From a virus, in the IMG/VR virus record IMGVR_UViG_3300020183_000008, positions 1 through 64,000 of that record: DNA of 64,000 bases; one strand, given 5' to 3'. The notes under the pieces were generated by a model. It was not told where the DNA came from. It was given only the letters and a program-made list of their open reading frames with translations, and did not search any database. Position numbers and translations under genes: made by a program. This document shows, piece by piece, positions 14,901 through 24,820 of this stretch. The stretch's first letter is position 1. Each line of letters opens with the position of its first letter.

Positions 14901-17900
14901 GTCTCACCTTGTACACCGGTATCACCTTGTACACCTTGAACACCGGTCGTACCTTGGACACCGGTTGCACCTTGCACTCCAGTCTCACCTTGGACACCAG
15001 TGGTTCCTTGAACACCAGTAGCTCCCTGGACTCCTGTGGCTCCATCTACACCTGTAGCCCCTTGAACTCCCGTAGTTCCTTGGACTCCTGTAGCCCCCTG
15101 AACACCTGTCGTGCCTTGGACTCCTGTGGCACCCTGAACACCAGTGGCTCCTTGGACTCCCGTGGTTCCTTGGACACCTGTCGTTCCTTGGACACCTGTG
15201 GCACCATCTACACCAAAAACACCGGTTGCACCTTGAACTCCTGTAGCACCTTGCACACCCGTTGCACCCTGAACACCGGTTGTACCCTGAACTCCTGTCG
15301 TGCCTTGGACTCCCGTGGTTCCTTGGACACCTGTCGTTCCTTGGACCCCTGTGGATCCCTGAACCCCCGTGCTTCCTTGAACCCCAGTAGATCCCTGAAC
15401 ACCTGTGGTGCCTTGAACACCAGTTTCACCTTGGACACCGGTTGCACCTTGGACTCCTGTCGTGCCTTGAACACCTGTCTGACCTTGGACTCCAGTGGCT
15501 CCCTGAACTCCTGTTTCACCTTGAACACCTGTTTCACCTTGAACACCAGTTCTACCTTGGATGCCTGTCTGACCTTGGACACCTGTCGTGCCTTGCACAC
15601 CGGTTGCACCTTGGACTCCTGTCGTGCCTTGCACACCGGTTGCACCTTGGACTCCTGTCGTGCCTTGCACACCGGTTGCACCTTGAACTCCTGTCGAACC
15701 TTGCACACCGGTCTGACCTTGGACTCCAGTGGAGCCTTGAACACCAGTCTGACCTTGGACTCCTGTGGTGCCTTGAACACCAGTCTGACCTTGGACTCCA
15801 GTGGCTCCTTGGACACCTGTCTGTCCTTGGACTCCAGTGGCTCCTTGCACTCCCGTTGAACCTTGCACTCCCGTTGAACCTTGGACTCCTGTGGAACCTT
15901 GCACTCCCGTTGAACCTTGGACTCCCGTAGCCCCTTGGACTCCCGTTGAACCTTGGACTCCCGTAGCCCCTTGGACTCCTGTGGAACCTTGCACTCCCGT
16001 TGAACCTTGGACTCCTTGGACTCCAGTAGATCCTTGGACTCCCGTTTGACCTTGAACACCGGTCTGACCTTGGACTCCAGTAGCACCTTGGACACCAGTT
16101 GAGCCTTGAACTCCGGTTAAACCAACCGGACCTTGAATACCTATTTGACCAGTAGCACCTTGGACACCAGTAGCACCTTGGACACCAGTAGTGCCCTGTA
16201 CCCCTTGGACTCCTGTGGAACCTTGGACTCCTGTTGTGCCTTGGACTCCTGTGGCTCCCTGAACGCCTGTCGAACCTTGGACTCCGGTGGCTCCTTGGAC
16301 TCCGGTGGCTCCTTGGACTCCTGTAGTCCCTTGAACTCCAGTAGCACCTTGAACACCAGTTGATCCTTGAACTCCAGTAGCACCTTGAACACCAGTTGAT
16401 CCTTGAACACCAGTTGATCCTTGGACTCCCGTGGTGCCTTGAACACCGGTAGCTCCTTGGACCCCTGTAGTGCCTTGAACACCAGTTGATCCTTGGACCC
16501 CTGTAGTGCCTTGAACACCTGTAGCTCCTTGGACCCCTGTAGTGCCCTGTACACCTGTGGCACCTTGGACTCCTGTTTCACCTTGGACTCCTGTAGTTCC
16601 TTGAACTCCAGTCGATCCTTGGACACCGGTTCTACCTTGTACACCTGTAGCACCTTGGACACCCGTAGCGCCTTGGACTCCTGTCTGACCTTGGACACCA
16701 GTTACACCTTGGACACCTGTGGTTCCTTGGACACCTGTAGTGCCTTGCACTCCTGTGGTTCCTTGGACTCCAGTGGTGCCTTGAACGCCCGTGGTACCTT
16801 GGACTCCTTGAACCCCAGTGGCTCCTTGGACACCTGTTACACCTTGCACTCCCGTTGTGCCTTGGACTCCTGTTGCACCTTGAACGCCCGTGGTGCCTTG
16901 AACACCTGTATTTCCTTGAACACCTGTATTTCCTTGGACTCCTGTCGTGCCTTGGACTCCTGTCGTGCCTTGGACTCCTGTCGTGCCTTGCACTCCTGTC
17001 GTGCCTTGGACTCCAGTTACGCCTTGGACTCCTGTCTGACCTTGGACACCAGTTACACCTTGTACACCGGTTACACCCTGTACTCCTGTGTTTCCTTGAA
17101 CCCCAGTAGATCCCTGAACACCTGTCGCGCCTTGAACACCAGTGAAGCCTTGGACTCCTGTAGCACCCTGAACTCCGGTTGTTCCTTGAACACCAGTCTG
17201 ACCTTGGACACCTGTGTTACCTTGGACTCCAGTGGTGCCTTGAACACCAGTAGTTCCATGAACCCCAGTGGTGCCTTGAACACCGGTCTGACCTTGGACA
17301 CCAGTAGCACCTTGGACACCAGTTGAGCCTTGAACTCCGGTTAAACCAACCGGACCTTGAATACCTATTTGACCAGTAGCACCTTGGACACCAGTAGCAC
17401 CTTGGACACCAGTAGTGCCCTGTACACCTGTCGTGCCTTGGACTCCTGTCGTGCCTTGGACTCCTGTGGAACCTTGGACACCAGTTACACCTTGGACTCC
17501 TGTGGATCCCTGAACACCAGTGGCTCCTTGGACTCCTGTCGTGCCTTGGACTCCTGTGGAACCTTGGACACCAGTTACACCTTGGACTCCTGTGGATCCC
17601 TGAACACCAGTGGCTCCTTGGACACCAGTTGAGCCTTGAACACCAGTAGTTCCCTGAACCCCTGTCGCTCCCTGGACACCTGTGGCTCCTTGGACTCCAG
17701 TTGTTCCCTGAACTCCGGTAGTTCCTTGGACTCCCGTAGCTCCTTGGACTCCGGTTGTGCCTTGCACTCCTGTGGTTCCCTGCACCCCGGTTCTGCCTTG
17801 AACTCCAGTTTCACCTTGAACACCTGTCTGACCCTGTACTCCTGTGGCTCCCTGAACGCCTGTCGAACCTTGGACTCCGGTGGCTCCTTGGACTCCGGTG

Positions 17901-19780
17901 GCTCCTTGGACTCCTGTAGTCCCTTGAACTCCAGTAGCACCTTGAACACCAGTTGATCCTTGAACTCCAGTAGCACCTTGAACACCAGTTGATCCTTGAA
18001 CACCAGTTGATCCTTGGACTCCCGTGGTGCCTTGAACACCTGTTACACCTTGCACTCCCGTAGCACCTTGAACGCCCGTGGTGCCTTGAACACCTGTATT
18101 TCCTTGGACTCCTGTATTTCCTTGGACTCCTGTCGCGCCTTGGACTCCTGTCGCGCCTTGGACTCCTGTCGCGCCTTGAACCCCAGTGCTTCCTTGCACT
18201 CCCGTCTGACCCTGAACCCCAGTGCTTCCTTGCACTCCTGTAGCTCCTTGGACTCCTGTAGCTCCTTGGACTCCTGTGGCTCCTTGGACACCTGTCTGTC
18301 CTTGGACTCCCGTAGTGCCTTGGACACCTGTAGTGCCTTGCACTCCTGTGGTTCCTTGGACTCCAGTGGTGCCTTGAACGCCCGTGGTACCTTGGACTCC
18401 CGTAGTTCCCTGAACACCTGTCGTGCCTTGGACTCCTGTGGCACCCTGAACACCAGTGGCTCCTTGGACTCCCGTAGTTCCCTGAACACCTGTCGTGCCT
18501 TGGACTCCTGTAGAACCTTGTACACCAGTCGCACCTTGGACACCTGTAGCGCCTTGAACTCCTGTCGTGCCTTGGACTCCTGTAGAACCTTGTACACCTG
18601 TAGCGCCTTGGACACCAGTAGCACCTTGTACACCAGTCACACCGTACTGACCAGTTTGACCTTGAGCACCTTGAAGACCATCAGATCCGGTTACACCTTG
18701 AACACCAGTTTCACCTTGAACACCTGTTACACCTTGAACACCAGTTAAACCGACAATACCTGTGATACCTTGAACACCTGTTTGTCCGTAGATACCTGTA
18801 ATACCTTGAACACCTGTTTCACCAATAGCACCTTGCAAACCGGTTTCACCCGCAACACCGGTTTGACCTTGGACACCTGTAAATCCTGAAGGACCTTGTA
18901 CACCTTGTACACCTGTTGATCCTTGAACACCCGTGCGACCTTGAATACCCGTTGATCCTTGAACACCACCAACACCAGTAGCACCTTGAACACCAGTGAA
19001 ACCTGGACCTTGCAGACCTGTAGCACCCTGAACACCAGTGTTTCCGAGGGGACCTTGAACACCTGTCTGCCCAGCAACACCTTGAACACCTGTCTGCCCA
19101 GCGACCCCTGTGGCACCTTGGACACCAGTTTCACCTTGGACACCTGTAGATCCTTGAACTCCCTGAACTCCGGTAGCTCCTTGGACACCAGTGTCGCCTT
19201 GAACTCCGGTTGCACCCTGAACGCCGGTGGTTCCTTGAACACCTTGAACACCTGTGGTTCCTTGAACCCCAGTTCTTCCTTGGACACCTGTTACACCCTG
19301 AACTCCAGTTTGACCTTGAACACCTTGAACACCGGTACCACCTTGAAGACCTTGAGATCCTTGGATACCTTGCAATCCTTGGATACCGGTGTTGCCTTGA
19401 ACACCTTGGACTCCCGTGGTTCCCTGAACACCTGTGCTACCTTGAACACCCGTGGTTCCTGAAATACCTGTACTACCTTGAACACCAGTGAAACCTGGAC
19501 CTTGCAGACCTGTAGCACCTTGTGAGCCGATACCTGTCGTACCTTGCACACCAGTTACACCTTGCAGACCTCTAATACCCGTGGTGCCTTGTTGTGATTG
19601 AATCGTCGCAAACGAAGGCTTCCACTGTGAATCAGAAATGTCGAAGTAGTAAAACGCGTTAATGTTTTTAACGTAGCGTACTTCGTTTTCTTGAGGTGAG
19701 ACAACGCTAGATAAATCAGCGATGTTGTTTACAGCATAGGTGATTGCATAGGCTAATTGTTGGTAAAACGGAGTGCTCAT
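1..19780 (-). CDS. Giant collagen-like phage fibre protein (C-terminus beyond the window)
   Basis: A single frame opens at the ATG at 19780, with AGGA eight bases upstream. I found no in-frame stop down to base 1, giving at least 6593 codons. I checked the non-repeat segments codon by codon and scanned the repeats. Residues 1-64 are a non-collagenous head with several aromatic residues. Gly-Xaa-Yaa triplets begin at residue 65 and follow the hexapeptide G-x-T-G-V-Q, where x is V, T, A, S, N, E, Q or F. Three related globular domains of about 130 residues interrupt the collagen at about residues 1672-1800, 3103-3231 and 4486-4616. Proline is almost absent, and Thr or Gln occupies the Y position. 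Collagen triplets in phage proteins are known to form trimeric rods, so a long virion fibre is the likely role (inference). Frames on the opposite strand are by-products of the repeat. The C-terminus is not visible. Confidence 0.9.
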   Translation of the reverse strand, partial: MSTPFYQQLAYAITYAVNNIADLSSVVSPQENEVRYVKNINAFYYFDISDSQWKPSFATIQSQQGTTGIRGLQGVTGVQGTTGIGSQGATGLQGPGFTGVQGSTGISGTTGVQGSTGVQGTTGVQGVQGNTGIQGLQGIQGSQGLQGGTGVQGVQGQTGVQGVTGVQGRTGVQGTTGVQGVQGTTGVQGATGVQGDTGVQGATGVQGVQGSTGVQGETGVQGATGVAGQTGVQGVAGQTGVQGPLGNTGVQGATGLQGPGFTGVQGATGVGGVQGSTGIQGRTGVQGSTGVQGVQGPSGFTGVQGQTGVAGETGLQGAIGETGVQGITGIYGQTGVQGITGIVGLTGVQGVTGVQGETGVQGVTGSDGLQGAQGQTGQYGVTGVQGATGVQGATGVQGSTGVQGTTGVQGATGVQGATGVQGSTGVQGTTGVQGTTGVQGATGVQGATGVQGTTGVQGTTGVQGTTGVQGTTGVQGTTGVQGTTGVQGTTGVQGQTGVQGATGVQGATGVQGATGVQGSTGVQGQTGVQGSTGVQGATGVQGATGVQGATGVQGNTGVQGNTGVQGTTGVQGATGVQGVTGVQGTTGVQGSTGVQGSTGVQGATGVQGSTGVQGATGVQGTTGVQGATGVQGATGVQGSTGVQGATGVQGQTGVQGETGVQGRTGVQGTTGVQGTTGVQGATGVQGTTGVQGTTGVQGATGVQGATGVQGTTGVQGSTGVQGATGVQGSTGVQGVTGVQGSTGVQGTTGVQGATGVQGSTGVQGVTGVQGSTGVQGTTGVQGTTGVQGTTGVQGATGVQGATGQIGIQGPVGLTGVQGSTGVQGATGVQGQTGVQGTTGVHGTTGVQGTTGVQGNTGVQGQTGVQGTTGVQGATGVQGFTGVQGATGVQGSTGVQGNTGVQGVTGVQGVTGVQGQTGVQGVTGVQGTTGVQGTTGVQGTTGVQGTTGVQGNTGVQGNTGVQGTTGVQGATGVQGTTGVQGVTGVQGATGVQGVQGTTGVQGTTGVQGTTGVQGTTGVQGTTGVQGVTGVQGQTGVQGATGVQGATGVQGRTGVQGSTGVQGTTGVQGETGVQGATGVQGTTGVQGATGVQGTTGVQGSTGVQGTTGVQGATGVQGTTGVQGSTGVQGSTGVQGATGVQGSTGVQGATGVQGTTGVQGATGVQGATGVQGSTGVQGATGVQGTTGVQGSTGVQGVQGTTGVQGATGVQGATGQIGIQGPVGLTGVQGSTGVQGATGVQGQTGVQGQTGVQGSTGVQGVQGSTGVQGSTGVQGATGVQGSTGVQGATGVQGSTGVQGSTGVQGSTGVQGSTGVQGATGVQGQTGVQGATGVQGQTGVQGTTGVQGQTGVQGSTGVQGQTGVQGSTGVQGATGVQGTTGVQGATGVQGTTGVQGATGVQGTTGVQGQTGIQGRTGVQGETGVQGETGVQGATGVQGQTGVQGTTGVQGATGVQGETGVQGTTGVQGSTGVQGSTGVQGSTGVQGTTGVQGTTGVQGTTGVQGTTGVQGATGVQGATGVQGATGVFGVDGATGVQGTTGVQGTTGVQGATGVQGATGVQGTTGVQGATGVQGTTGVQGATGVDGATGVQGATGVQGTTGVQGETGVQGATGVQGTTGVQGVQGDTGVQGETGVQGATGVQGTTGVQGVQGMTGVQGMTGIQGATGVQGVTGNRGPISGYSEYYIFSSDTSATRPGGTYVKFSSDDPSSMTPGYVYIDAFTNQGSLDPSVAAWIDSWDSATNSTKGYLIFHLGDDQSVYVKFKVISVENGSGFGGENWRLVTVEYVDASDLFVDGQQLIVTFAPAGDQGATGVQGVAGIQGQTGVQGSTGVQGIQGETGVQGSTGIQGATGVQGATGVQGSTGVQGNTGVQGVTGVQGVTGVQGQTGVQGTTGVQGVTGVQGTTGVQGTTGVQGTTGVQGVTGVQGTTGVQGATGVQGQTGFQGVTGVQGTTGVHGTTGVQGQTGVQGTTGVQGTTGVQGATGVQGQTGVQGSTGVQGNTGVQGATGVQGTTGVQGSTGVQGQTGVQGTTGVQGTTGVQGATGVEGSTGIQGTTGVQGNTGIQGTTGVQGTTGVQGTTGVQGATGVQGATGVEGATGVQGQTGVQGVTGVQGTTGVQGTTGVQGETGVQGVTGVQGATGIQGTTGVQGATGVQGTTGVQGATGVQGVQGTTGVQGSTGVQGVTGQIGTQGPVGLTGVQGFTGVQGNTGVQGATGVQGTTGVQGVTGVQGATGVQGNTGVQGSTGVQGSTGVQGVTGVQGTTGVQGTTGVQGTTGVQGSTGVQGQTGVQGTTGVQGTTGVQGETGVQGTTGVQGTTGVQGFTGVQGATGVQGATGVQGTTGVQGATGVQGVTGVQGTTGVQGTTGVQGATGVQGATGVQGTTGVQGSTGVQGATGVQGTTGVQGETGVQGTTGVQGSTGVQGATGIQGTTGVQGTTGVQGETGVQGTTGVQGSTGVQGATGIQGTTGVQGTTGVQGTTGIQGATGVQGATGQIGIQGPVGLTGVQGSTGVQGATGVQGQTGVRGVQGDTGVQGATGVQGTTGVQGQTGVQGTTGVQGATGVQGTTGVQGATGVQGSTGVQGATGVQGTTGVQGVTGVQGTTGVQGFTGVQGATGVQGSTGVQGSTGVQGSTGVQGTTGVQGTTGVQGTTGVQGTTGVQGATGVQGATGVQGVTGVQGATGVQGTTGVQGATGVQGATGVQGSTGIQGQTGVQGTTGVQGATGVQGTTGVQGTTGVQGATGVQGVTGVQGTTGVQGATGVQGTTGVQGTTGVQGATGVQGATGVQGATGVQGATGVQGATGVQGATGVQGTTGVQGATGVQGSTGVQGATGVQGSTGVQGATGVQGSTGVQGTTGVQGNTGVQGETGVQGSTGVQGETGIQGETGVQGSTGIQGNTGVQGETGVQGATGVQGSTGVQGSTGVQGSTGVQGVTGVQGTTGVQGSTGVQGATGQIGIQGPVGLTGIQGATGVQGTTGVQGTTGVQGTTGVQGTTGVQGTTGVQGTTGVQGVQGETGIQGATGIPGGGTGVQGATGIQGTGETGIQGATGVQGVQGLTGVQGDTGIQGATGVQGETGVQGITGIQGLTGVQGTTGIQGATGLQGPTGNRGPISGNSEYYKFSTSTTASRPGASFVRFSAANPATMTPGFVYIDAFTASNLDESVYRWLDSWKQSTNPTKGYLIFHLGDNQTIYAKFRILNVENGTGLGGTNWRIVTVNYVDASNLFQNNQELIVSFAPAGDFGTTGVQGATGVFGVDGTTGVQGLTGVQGVQGLTGVQGFTGVQGATGVQGTTGVQGVQGTTGVQGQTGVQGTTGVQGVQGETGVQGQTGVQGTTGVQGATGVQGVQGETGVQGTTGVQGSTGVQGATGVQGATGVQGSTGVQGATGVQGSTGVQGSTGVQGATGVQGTTGVQGSTGVQGTTGVQGTTGVQGTTGVQGQTGIQGETGVQGATGVQGATGVQGATGVQGVTGVQGTTGVQGTTGVQGTTGVQGATGVQGSTGVQGATGVQGETGVQGVTGIQGFTGVQGTTGVQGTTGVQGSTGVQGSTGVQGIQGVTGVQGTTGVQGATGVQGETGIQGTTGIQGTTGIQGTTGVQGATGVQGATGVQGSTGVQGTTGVQGATGVQGATGVQGVQGTTGVQGVTGVQGVIGVQGVTGVQGTTGVQGQTGLQGQTGVQGTTGIQGMTGVQGNTGVQGVTGVQGTTGVQGTTGIQGMTGVQGNTGVQGVTGVQGTTGVQGSTGVQGTTGVQGNTGVQGVTGVQGTTGVQGSTGVQGTTGVQGNTGVQGATGVQGATGIQGATGVQGTTGVQGTTGVQGATGVQGVTGVQGATGVQGTTGVQGATGVQGTTGVQGVTGVQGTTGVQGATGVQGTTGVQGNTGVQGATGVQGTTGVQGNTGVQGATGVQGVQGTTGVQGLTGVQGVTGVQGNTGVQGATGVQGTTGVQGLTGVQGVTGIQGTTGVQGATGVQGSTGVQGATGVQGATGVQGTTGVQGATGVQGVTGVQGTTGVEGSTGIQGTTGVQGNTGIQGTTGVQGTTGVQGQTGIQGFTGVQGTTGVQGVTGVQGATGVQGTTGVQGATGVQGATGVQGSTGIQGQTGVQGTTGVQGTTGVQGTTGVQGTTGVQGATGVQGATGVQGVTGVQGATGVQGTTGVQGATGVQGVQGATGVQGATGVQGVTGVQGTAGVQGATGVQGTTGVQGTTGVQGATGVQGSTGVQGATGVQGSTGVQGATGVQGSTGVQGTTGVQGNTGVQGTTGVQGTTGVQGNTGVQGTTGVQGATGVQGETGVQGVTGVQGATGVQGQTGVQGATGVQGQTGIQGTTGVQGATGIQGATGVQGATGVQGATGVQGATGVQGATGVQGATGVQGATGVQGATGVQGATGVQGATGVQGATGVQGTTGVQGSTGVQGETGVQGTTGIQGETGIQGATGVQGTTGVQGIQGVTGVQGETGVQGQTGVQGLTGVRGIDGTTGVQGTTGIQGATGVQGVTGSQGPISGYSEYYYFSDSTSASRPGGSYFRFSSGTVSSMNPGFIYIDVFNNLDSLDPSVSGWLDSWKQSTNPTKGYLIFHLGSDQTVYAKFKVTNVTNGTGFGGSNWRIITVNYVDASNNFVNGQQVVVSFAPAGDMGVTGVQGTTGVQGATGVQGATGVFGVDGATGVQGATGVQGATGVQGATGVQGATGVQGATGVQGATGVQGTTGVQGSTGVQGTTGVQGSTGVQGTTGVQGSTGVQGSTGVQGQTGVQGSTGVQGVTGVQGTTGVQGSTGVQGATGVQGQTGVQGTTGVQGATGVQGVTGVQGTTGIQGSTGVQGSTGVQGFTGVQGSTGVQGSTGVQGITGLQGTTGVQGTTGVQGVTGVQGATGVQGTTGVQGATGVQGMTGIQGTTGLQGVQGNTGVQGATGVQGTTGVQGSTGVQGTTGVQGTTGVQGSTGVQGTTGVQGTTGVQGATGVQGTTGVQGTTGVQGTTGVQGTTGVQGVTGVQGATGVQGTTGVQGVTGVQGVTGVQGATGVQGQTGVQGVTGVQGTTGVQGTTGVQGSTGVQGTTGVQGTTGVQGATGVQGTTGVQGVQGSTGVQGTTGVQGTTGVQGETGVQGVTGVQGTTGVQGRTGVQGTTGVQGETGVQGVTGVQGVTGIQGATGVQGVTGIRGATGVQGSTGVQGSTGVQGVTGVQGVQGVTGVQGQTGVQGSTGVQGSTGLQGTTGVQGTTGVQGATGVQGTTGVQGVTGVQGVTGVQGTTGVQGTTGVQGATGVQGTTGVQGATGVQGATGVQGTTGVQGVTGVQGQTGVQGTTGVQGVTGVQGQTGVQGTTGVQGVTGVQGQTGIQGTTGVQGSTGVQGTTGVQGFTGVQGSTGVQGNTGVQGNTGVQGVTGVQGVQGVTGVQGVTGVQGNTGVQGQTGVQGTTGVQGTTGVQGTTGVQGATGVQGSTGVQGTTGVQGSTGVQGVTGVQGTTGVQGNTGIQGATGVQGNTGVQGATGVQGNTGVQGVTGVQGVTGVQGTTGVQGVQGQTGVQGSTGVQGSTGVQGVTGVQGTTGVQGSTGVQGTTGVQGTTGVQGTTGVQGTTGVQGTTGVQGATGVQGATGVQGATGVQGQTGVQGVTGVQGATGVQGTTGVQGSTGVQGTTGVQGQTGVQGVQGSTGVQGSTGVQGETGVQGDTGVQGATGVQGATGVQGATGLQGTTGVQGATGVQGATGVQGATGVQGVQGVTGVQGIQGTTGVQGNTGVQGSTGVQGIQGTTGIQGTTGVQGQTGVQGATGFQGTTGLQGTTGVQGETGIQGFTGVQGSTGVQGATGVEGTTGVQGATGIQGATGVQGATGVQGATGVQGATGVQGATGVQGATGVQGATGVQGVTGVQGTTGVQGNTGVQGVTGVQGTTGVQGTTGVQGSTGVQGVTGVQGTTGVQGQTGVQGTTGVQGTTGVQGVTGVQGATGVQGTTGVQGATGVQGFTGVQGATGVQGTTGVQGTTGVQGRTGIQGTTGVQGETGVQGVQGTTGVQGTTGVQGATGVQGVTGVQGTTGVQGATGVQGQTGVQGQTGVQGTTGVQGATGVQGVTGVQGTTGVQGNQGTTGVQGQTGVQGQTGVQGTTGVQGSTGIQGATGVQGATGVQGSTGVQGSTGVQGQTGVQGTTGVQGATGVQGSTGVQGATGIQGTTGVQGTTGVQGQTGVQGVQGNTGVQGNTGVQGNTGVQGVTGVQGTTGVQGSTGVQGTTGVQGTTGVQGATGVQGATGVQGATGVQGTTGVQGVQGATGVQGATGVQGATGVQGVTGVQGATGVQGATGVQGNTGVQGTTGVQGNTGVQGTTGVQGTTGVQGTTGVQGTTGVQGTTGVQGATGVQGVTGVQGIQGSTGVQGVTGVQGTTGVQGTTGVQGATGVQGVTGVQGVTGVQGTTGVQGSTGVQGATGVQGQTGVQGATGVQGVQGNTGVQGQTGVQGQTGVQGTTGVQGVQGSTGVQGTTGVQGTTGVQGATGVQGVTGVQGTTGVQGTTGVQGTTGVQGSTGVQGQTGVQGSTGVQGVTGVQGTTGVQGTTGVQGTTGVQGTTGVQGVQGETGVQGVTGVQGTTGVQGQTGVQGTTGVQGATGVQGTTGVQGVTGVQGVTGVQGTTGVQGT
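5933..6330 (-). other. Interspersed globular domain C of the collagen protein
   Basis: The third copy, from S-G-Y-S-E-Y-Y-Y to S-F-A-P-A-G-D-M. Inside the domain it is closest to copy B, sharing the [12 protein letters not shown] core. Read in the collagen frame it contains no stop codon. Confidence 0.75.
6331..10084 (-). repeat. Collagen block 3 (18-bp coding tandem repeat)
   Basis: About 1250 residues of G-x-T-G-V-Q collagen between domains B and C. Near 6700-6850 there is a run of near-identical units with x = Ala, which suggests recent local expansion. Confidence 0.9.
10088..10479 (-). other. Interspersed globular domain B of the collagen protein
   Basis: The second copy of the roughly 130-residue domain, from S-G-N-S-E-Y-Y to S-F-A-P-A-G-D. 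It keeps [16 protein letters not shown] and Y-V-D-A-S. It lies about 4.3 kb after domain A and 4.15 kb before domain C in the direction of translation. Confidence 0.75.
10480..14371 (-). repeat. Collagen block 2 (18-bp coding tandem repeat)
   Basis: About 1290 residues of G-x-T-G-V-Q collagen between domains A and B. Sub-blocks recur elsewhere in the gene. For example, 11647-11800 matches 7495-7648 with two mismatches, and a stretch near 13594-13675 matches one near 7702-7795. Confidence 0.9.
14381..14772 (-). other. Interspersed globular domain A of the collagen protein
   Basis: About 130 non-collagenous residues entered through G-N-R-G-P-I-S-G and left through F-A-P-A-G-D. The domain shares with the other two copies the motifs S-E-Y-Y, P-G-x-V/I-Y-I-D, W-x-[16 protein letters not shown] and Y-V-D-A-S. 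It resembles domains I associate with marine phage fibre proteins (from memory, not searched). It may help trimer registration or receptor binding (inference). Confidence 0.75.
14773..19588 (-). repeat. Collagen block 1 (18-bp coding tandem repeat)
   Basis: About 1600 residues of uninterrupted Gly-Xaa-Yaa with the 18-bp, six-residue period G-x-T-G-V-Q. Near its N-terminal end the pattern is less regular, including a G-I-G-S break around 19530 and the only G-P-G triplet I noticed, around 19495. The block ends at the first globular domain. Confidence 0.9.
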
Positions 19781-19951
19781 TTATCCAGTCCTTTTGGAGC
19801 GTTGTGTTCTATGCTTTGTTCATTCTCAAATGGGAAAAGTATCATTTAATTATCGCTCAAAATTCCGCCGAAAACAAATTGCAAGTTTATCTATTCTAGG
19901 GAAATATAAAACAGACTAAACTTTCGAAATGAATTTGAAAAGGAAAAGTCT
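19781..19951. promoter_or_regulatory. Divergent intergenic region between the collagen and glycosyltransferase genes
   Basis: This 171-base gap separates the collagen gene (minus) from the first glycosyltransferase (plus). It holds an AGGA ribosome binding site for the collagen gene at 19789-19792 and an AAAAGGAAAAG site before the GTG at 19952. An AT-rich TATAAA-like hexamer near 19905 could be a -10 element for the plus gene. I see no convincing -35 box, terminator or RNA gene. Confidence 0.4.
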
Positions 19952-21436
19952 GTGAATACTCTTAGTCTTTGTATGATTGTCAAAAATGAAGAATCTACGA
20001 TCGAAAGATGCTTAAATTCAACGCAAGATGTTTGCGATGAAATCATCATAGTAGATACGGGAAGTACCGACCGCACCAAAGAAATATTAAAGTCTTTTCC
20101 AAAAGTGAAAATTTTCGATTTCACATGGGTAGAGGACTTCGCTGCGGCGCGTAACGAAAGTTTCCGACACGCAACGAGCGACTTAATGTTCTGGTTGGAT
20201 GCGGATGATGTACTCAAAGAAAAAGACGTCCAAATTCTTCGCAAATACAAAAGCACCCCCTTGAATCAATTAGCTGACTGCTACGTTGGTAAATATCAAT
20301 ATAGCCATGATAGTTATGACAATGTTCTAACAACGCTGATGCGAGAAAGAATCTTTAAAAGAAGCCCTTTAATTAAATGGAAATACAAAATTCACGAGTG
20401 TATCCCCCTCAACTGCTTCCGAAAAGTAGAAAATACAGATTTTGAAGTACACCACTACAAGACTGCCCCTCAAATTCAAAGATCTGAGGGTAGGAATTTA
20501 AGAATACTAAAAGCGTGCGTAGATGATCCATCCGAGCGGTGCCCGCGCTATGAATTTTATTATGCCAAAGAATTAGCTATCGTTAGAAAGTATGATGAAG
20601 CCGTAACATGGTTTAAGGAATACTTAAAGCACTGGGATTTTTTCGAAGATGCCCATTACGCTTATTATAAATTAGCTGAAATCGCTCTTGAGAAAAGAGA
20701 TTTCGATGAAGCAGTCAATCAATGCATGGATGCTTTAAAATTAGACATGCGGAAAGCCGACCTGTATTGCTTGCTAGGTTTGATTTTCATAAATCGTGAG
20801 CGTTGGGACTTGGCGAAATTCTGGTACGAGGCTGCTCTAAATATGCCAAGACCCGATGACTCATACGGATTCTTCGATATGGACAGACACACCTTCTCAC
20901 CAAACTTTCAGCTTTCTTATGTTTTTTATAAACTTGGAGATTTCGATTCTGCTTTAAAACATATCAACAGGTGTTTGCAATTTAGACCTAAAGACCATCA
21001 AGCTCTCGTGAACAAGGCTTTTATAGAAAAAGAACAAAAACTAAAAATAAGAAAGAATCACCACAACCTAGCTATTTATATCCCCTTCTCATTTGATGAG
21101 AACAACCCAAACATTAGAATTCGCAAACTGAATTTAGTTGAAGAACTCAAAAACAAAAATCTGGATGCAGATATCATTCAAGATTTTCCAAGTTTGATGA
21201 ACTATGACAGAATCATCGCGCATAGCCCCTTGAACCCCAAAGAGATGAGACTACTACAAAGAAGCGGGAAAGTGGTGTGCTTAGATATAGCTGAAGGGGT
21301 ATTCTCGAATTCATTTGATGAACAAATAAGCAAATATGATATAGTTTTATGCTCCTCTAGTAAAATCAAAGAATATTGCTTAAACTTGAACATGAATTCA
21401 GTTCATCTTCCTGATAGTCATGAGGCTTCAATATGA
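19952..21436 (+). CDS. GT2 glycosyltransferase with TPR region and a GT-B N-lobe-like tail
   Basis: The protein has 494 residues and a GTG start preceded by AAAAGGAAAAG. Residues 5-90 are a family 2 glycosyltransferase nucleotide-binding fold, with S-L-C-M-I-V-K-N-E-E at the start, D-T-G-S-T-D at 35-40 and the metal-binding D-A-D-D at 83-86. Residues about 190-350 look like tetratricopeptide repeats. Residues about 350-494 resemble the N-lobe of a GT-B glycosyltransferase, including N-P-N-I-R-I-R-K-L, which matches D-P-N-L-R-I-K-N-L in the intact GT-B gene at 25243. The gene overlaps the next by four bases (ATGA). It probably transfers sugars in the host cytoplasm. Its position beside the collagen gene suggests fibre glycosylation (inference). 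Confidence 0.8.
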   Translation: MNTLSLCMIVKNEESTIERCLNSTQDVCDEIIIVDTGSTDRTKEILKSFPKVKIFDFTWVEDFAAARNESFRHATSDLMFWLDADDVLKEKDVQILRKYKSTPLNQLADCYVGKYQYSHDSYDNVLTTLMRERIFKRSPLIKWKYKIHECIPLNCFRKVENTDFEVHHYKTAPQIQRSEGRNLRILKACVDDPSERCPRYEFYYAKELAIVRKYDEAVTWFKEYLKHWDFFEDAHYAYYKLAEIALEKRDFDEAVNQCMDALKLDMRKADLYCLLGLIFINRERWDLAKFWYEAALNMPRPDDSYGFFDMDRHTFSPNFQLSYVFYKLGDFDSALKHINRCLQFRPKDHQALVNKAFIEKEQKLKIRKNHHNLAIYIPFSFDENNPNIRIRKLNLVEELKNKNLDADIIQDFPSLMNYDRIIAHSPLNPKEMRLLQRSGKVVCLDIAEGVFSNSFDEQISKYDIVLCSSSKIKEYCLNLNMNSVHLPDSHEASI

Positions 21437-23778
21437 TTTCCGTTGTTTGGTGCGGAATGGGTGGCGGATCCTACGCCGCAAAACAATTGCGCCCAATGAT
21501 CGAATCTCTTGGTATGAAATTGACAATCATATCGGAATGGGCAGATGCGGATGTGCCCTGGAAAATAGATACATGGCAAGAAGAAGTTAAGAAGCATGAC
21601 ATCGTTATCTGCCCTACGGATCAAAACAAATTTCCATTCAAAGGGAATAACAAAGTCACCCATTTTATGGCTTTGGGTATGCCTGTCATCGCTTCACCTC
21701 TTCAGTCCTATAGAGAAATAATCGAACATGGCGTGTCGGGCTTCATCGCAGACAATTTCTCAGATTGGAAAAAGCATCTTAAAACTTTACGGGACAACCA
21801 CGATTTAAGAAAAACGATCGGTGAAACAGCGCGAAGTAAAGTGACAAAAGAATATTCGATCCAATCCACCGCTGATAAAGTTCTTTCTTTATTTGAAAAT
21901 CAGTCTAAAACTATTGATATCATCATCCCGAATTACAATAACACCCGCTATCTTCTCACGACACTCGAAAGCCTAAAACGCAACACTGTCGGTTTGTACA
22001 AGGTAGCCATCGTTGATTCATCTTCAGATGACATCTCACCGATAGAGAATTTCGTAGAGAAAAACTCAAATAATTTTTCCCTTTGGCGATTACCTGTACG
22101 TTCGTGCTTTTCAAAAGCCGTGAATTTAGGAATGTCTCGTACAGGTTCAAAATGGGTTATGGTGGGAAATAACGACTTGCTTTTTACCAAAGGATGGGAT
22201 GCCCCACTTCGAGAATTTTTAGAAAAAAATCCAAATGCTATGGTTCAACCTCTTTCGAATTGTGACAAAGGTTGGTTACATAACTATGAATTGAAAACAA
22301 AAAGCGGTCTCTCTTTGGAAGCTGGTATCCACAAGCTCGATACCGTGGACATCTTTGATATTGAACAAAGCACTCTAACTCGAAATGAAATCATCGAACG
22401 TGAAAAACTAGCATTTTATAGTGTTATTTTTGATCGTCGGTTATTAAGTCTAATCGGTGACCTTGATGAAGAGTTTCTGAATGGTGGCGAAGATTTCGAT
22501 TTTTGCTACCGAGCTCGGAAAGCGGGGTGGTCATTTTTTTCAATTCATAACTCTTTTGTTTTTCATTTTGGAGGAAAAACCCGAAAAGTCTCTGAAGATG
22601 AAAATTATGAGAGACACCATGAAGAAGATAGGTACAATAATTCGAGACTAAATCGAAAACTTTCAAAATCCGTTGTTGCATTTTATTTAGGCGCTGGTTG
22701 GGAAAAATGGGATGAAACAAATCTCATTTCTGGTGGTATTGGGGGAAGCGAAACAGCAGCGATCTGGATGGCAAGAGAATTGTCTAAGTTCGGCTATCAG
22801 GTAAAAGTTTTTGCTGATCCTGCACATGAACATCAGGACTCTAGTGGATTGGATGTTGAGTATATCCACTACAGTAAATTTAAAAGGTACGCTGAAAAAA
22901 CTTTCATCGACTTTTTAGTTTGCTCAAGAACAGTGGAACCTTTGCACGGGTTGATCCATGCTTATAGAAAATACGTGTGGATTCATGATGTGTTTATCGG
23001 TTCCAACCGAAACATGGATGTATGTCTCGATGATGTGACTAAATACCTCGTGTTGTCCGAATGGCACCGTGATTTTGTTTCTGAACATCACAGTATTCCC
23101 AAAAACAAAATCTTCATGACGACAAACGGCATAGATCCGAATAGATACGCTGAAGTCAACAACATCAAGAAGGTTCAAGGTCAAATCTTTTATTCTTCAT
23201 CCCCAGATAGAGGTCTGGATACGCTCTTGTATCTAGGTGAATATCTAAAAGATCGTGTACCTAATTTCAAAATCAAAGTCGCTTATGGCTTCAATAACTG
23301 GGAAAAAGCAGTTCTATTTAGAAATAATCCTAGAGAAGTTGAAGAAATGAGAAAGCTGAAAGAGGCTTTAAAGCGACCTTTCGTGGATTTCTTGGGACGT
23401 ATTGACCAGAATCAACTTGCAAAAGTTCAGATGGAATCATCGGCTTGGATGTACCCTAGCCGGTTCACTGAAACGAATTGCATCACAGCTATCGAGGCAG
23501 GTTGGTCTAAAAACGCGATTTTAGCGACACATCTTGCGGGTGTAACCACTACCGTAAAAGATGGAGGGACTCTTATCCACGGAGATGCATACACGAAAGA
23601 ATATCGAGAGAAATTCTTAAATGAAGCGGTAAAATTACTGAACGATCAAGAATACCTGATCGAGCAACAAGAACGAGCCTACGCCCGTATGCAAAGGTTT
23701 ACTTGGGCTAACGTCGCAAAACAATGGCATGAAATGTTCCAACAAGATGTTTACAAGGAAATTCAATGGTCACCTTAA
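21433..23778 (+). CDS. Multidomain glycosyltransferase: GT-B C-lobe-like, GT2, then GT-B/GT4
   Basis: The protein has 781 residues in three parts. Residues 1-150 look like the C-lobe of a GT-B enzyme (K-G-N-N-K-V-T-H-F-M-A-L-G-M-P-V-I-A-S-P), apparently completing the N-lobe at the end of the previous gene. Residues about 160-400 are a GT2 domain (I-D-I-I-I-P-N-Y-N-N, then G-G-E-D-F-D-F-C-Y-R-A-R-K-A-G-W). Residues about 415-770 are a fuller GT-B domain (G-G-S-E-T-A-A-I-W-M-A, S-S-P-D-R-G-L-D, and E-A-G-W-S-K-N-A-I near the end). Several transfer steps by one polypeptide are likely, but donor and acceptor are unknown. It overlaps the downstream methyltransferase by 13 bases. Confidence 0.85.
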   Translation: MISVVWCGMGGGSYAAKQLRPMIESLGMKLTIISEWADADVPWKIDTWQEEVKKHDIVICPTDQNKFPFKGNNKVTHFMALGMPVIASPLQSYREIIEHGVSGFIADNFSDWKKHLKTLRDNHDLRKTIGETARSKVTKEYSIQSTADKVLSLFENQSKTIDIIIPNYNNTRYLLTTLESLKRNTVGLYKVAIVDSSSDDISPIENFVEKNSNNFSLWRLPVRSCFSKAVNLGMSRTGSKWVMVGNNDLLFTKGWDAPLREFLEKNPNAMVQPLSNCDKGWLHNYELKTKSGLSLEAGIHKLDTVDIFDIEQSTLTRNEIIEREKLAFYSVIFDRRLLSLIGDLDEEFLNGGEDFDFCYRARKAGWSFFSIHNSFVFHFGGKTRKVSEDENYERHHEEDRYNNSRLNRKLSKSVVAFYLGAGWEKWDETNLISGGIGGSETAAIWMARELSKFGYQVKVFADPAHEHQDSSGLDVEYIHYSKFKRYAEKTFIDFLVCSRTVEPLHGLIHAYRKYVWIHDVFIGSNRNMDVCLDDVTKYLVLSEWHRDFVSEHHSIPKNKIFMTTNGIDPNRYAEVNNIKKVQGQIFYSSSPDRGLDTLLYLGEYLKDRVPNFKIKVAYGFNNWEKAVLFRNNPREVEEMRKLKEALKRPFVDFLGRIDQNQLAKVQMESSAWMYPSRFTETNCITAIEAGWSKNAILATHLAGVTTTVKDGGTLIHGDAYTKEYREKFLNEAVKLLNDQEYLIEQQERAYARMQRFTWANVAKQWHEMFQQDVYKEIQWSP

Positions 23779-24413
23779 ATGACTTGAAAGAAGCACCAGA
23801 ATATTTATCTCTGAAGGAAAAGGTAAAATCTTGCGGGTGTGATGATCCTGATGTGTTTGGTGATAGCTGTTATGGTGGATATTTACTTCAACAAAACGCT
23901 GAAGAGTTTGCCGCTCTTATTTATTTTTTGAAGAAACAGGGTCCATTCAACAATTACGTTGAAATCGGATCCGCATCAGGTGGAAATCTCCGCTTTATTT
24001 TTGAAAATGTGGGATTCTATAGAGCGTTTTCTTTCGATGATCTTATGCACCCACACGCTGTACACCAGCCTGGAAATTCTTGGCGTTTCGGTGAACGCTT
24101 AACCCGTTACATCGGGGATTCTCATCATATAGAAGCCGAAAAAATGTTATCAAGATGGTTAAATAAACAAGTCATCGACTGCGTTTTCATCGATGGAGAC
24201 CACTCGCTTTCAGGAGTTTTACAGGACTATGACATGGTAAAGCCCCACCTAACGGCAAGGTCTTTACTGATTTTTCACGACACGCATTCAATACCAGATA
24301 TTGGAATAGCTACGAAACATTTAATTGAGGGTAATGAAATTAAACCATTGGCTCATTTCGTAGCAGAACTTAATCGTTGTGGAATTCTTGTAGCTCAATT
24401 TTCAGGCAAGTAA
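23766..24413 (+). CDS. Class I SAM-dependent methyltransferase
   Basis: The protein has 215 residues. The SAM-binding motif V-E-I-G-S-A-S-G-G lies at 65-73. F-I-D-G-D-H-S at 141-147, followed by D-Y-D-M-V-K-P-H-L and I-F-H-D-T-H, fits the Methyltransf_24 type often found in sugar-modification clusters. It is the last gene of the three-gene glycosyltransferase operon and overlaps its neighbour. A sugar O-methyl capping step is a reasonable guess, because capping methylations are common on bacterial surface glycans. Its 3' end overlaps the convergent gene at 24395 by 19 bases. Confidence 0.8.
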   Translation: MVTLNDLKEAPEYLSLKEKVKSCGCDDPDVFGDSCYGGYLLQQNAEEFAALIYFLKKQGPFNNYVEIGSASGGNLRFIFENVGFYRAFSFDDLMHPHAVHQPGNSWRFGERLTRYIGDSHHIEAEKMLSRWLNKQVIDCVFIDGDHSLSGVLQDYDMVKPHLTARSLLIFHDTHSIPDIGIATKHLIEGNEIKPLAHFVAELNRCGILVAQFSGK

Positions 24414-24820
24414 CAAACCACACTTTTAGGTAGTTTCAAATCCTTCACCAAATCAGGTGAAATTTCACATTTCTCTTCCTTGCCGTAGTGAGGCTCTTTT
24501 TCAAGTAAATCGAACCATTCTTTGATGCTTTTCAATTTACCTGAGCCAGGACCAGCTTTCTCGCCAAGAGCCCATTTGAGCAAAACCACACCCGCTTCAG
24601 CGTAGGGGTTTGTATAGGCTCCACCGAACGCCTCCAGAAAAATGTAAGGGTTTTTGGATGCTAAATTTTTCCAAAAAGATTTTGATGAAGTCCCCGCTTC
24701 AGATTTAGATTTGAAAACTATAAAAGTTTTTCCTTCATCGCTTATTAACATGTGACCTGATTCAAATGGTTTATGCTCTTTAATCTGATAGTCTTTTTCA
24801 GCAACACGAATAGTTTTCAT
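24395..24820 (-). CDS. Hypothetical protein
   Basis: A 141-residue soluble protein I do not recognise. It is rich in Lys and Glu, with an aromatic stretch around residues 45-85 (F-W-K-N-L, F-G-G-A-Y, W-A-L-G-E). There is no signal peptide or membrane segment. It lies eight bases downstream of the next gene upstream and probably shares its transcript, the minus-strand set starting at 28024. The 3' end overlaps the methyltransferase on the other strand. Confidence 0.6.
   Translation of the reverse strand: MKTIRVAEKDYQIKEHKPFESGHMLISDEGKTFIVFKSKSEAGTSSKSFWKNLASKNPYIFLEAFGGAYTNPYAEAGVVLLKWALGEKAGPGSGKLKSIKEWFDLLEKEPHYGKEEKCEISPDLVKDLKLPKSVVCYLPEN

Noticed and set aside
26-19462. Many long open frames rich in Leu, Thr, Ser and Asn on the plus strand, up to about 920 codons.
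   Set aside because: They are the exact antisense of the collagen frame. The 18-bp repeat has no stop on either strand in this phase, and there are no ribosome binding sites or stable ends.
406-19551. Open frames on the minus strand rich in Lys, Val, Glu and Phe in a different phase from the collagen.
   Set aside because: They are out-of-frame readings of the same repeat. Only the phase starting at 19780 joins the unique N-terminus, all blocks and the three globular domains.
1-19588. Repeat array considered as CRISPR or non-coding satellite.
   Set aside because: Units are contiguous, 18 bp and in one coding phase, with synonymous variation and no spacers, leader or cas genes.
19891-20256. 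Minus-strand frame overlapping the first glycosyltransferase, and similar short antisense frames across 20000-62000.
   Set aside because: They lie wholly opposite well-supported genes and lack ribosome binding sites and recognisable motifs.
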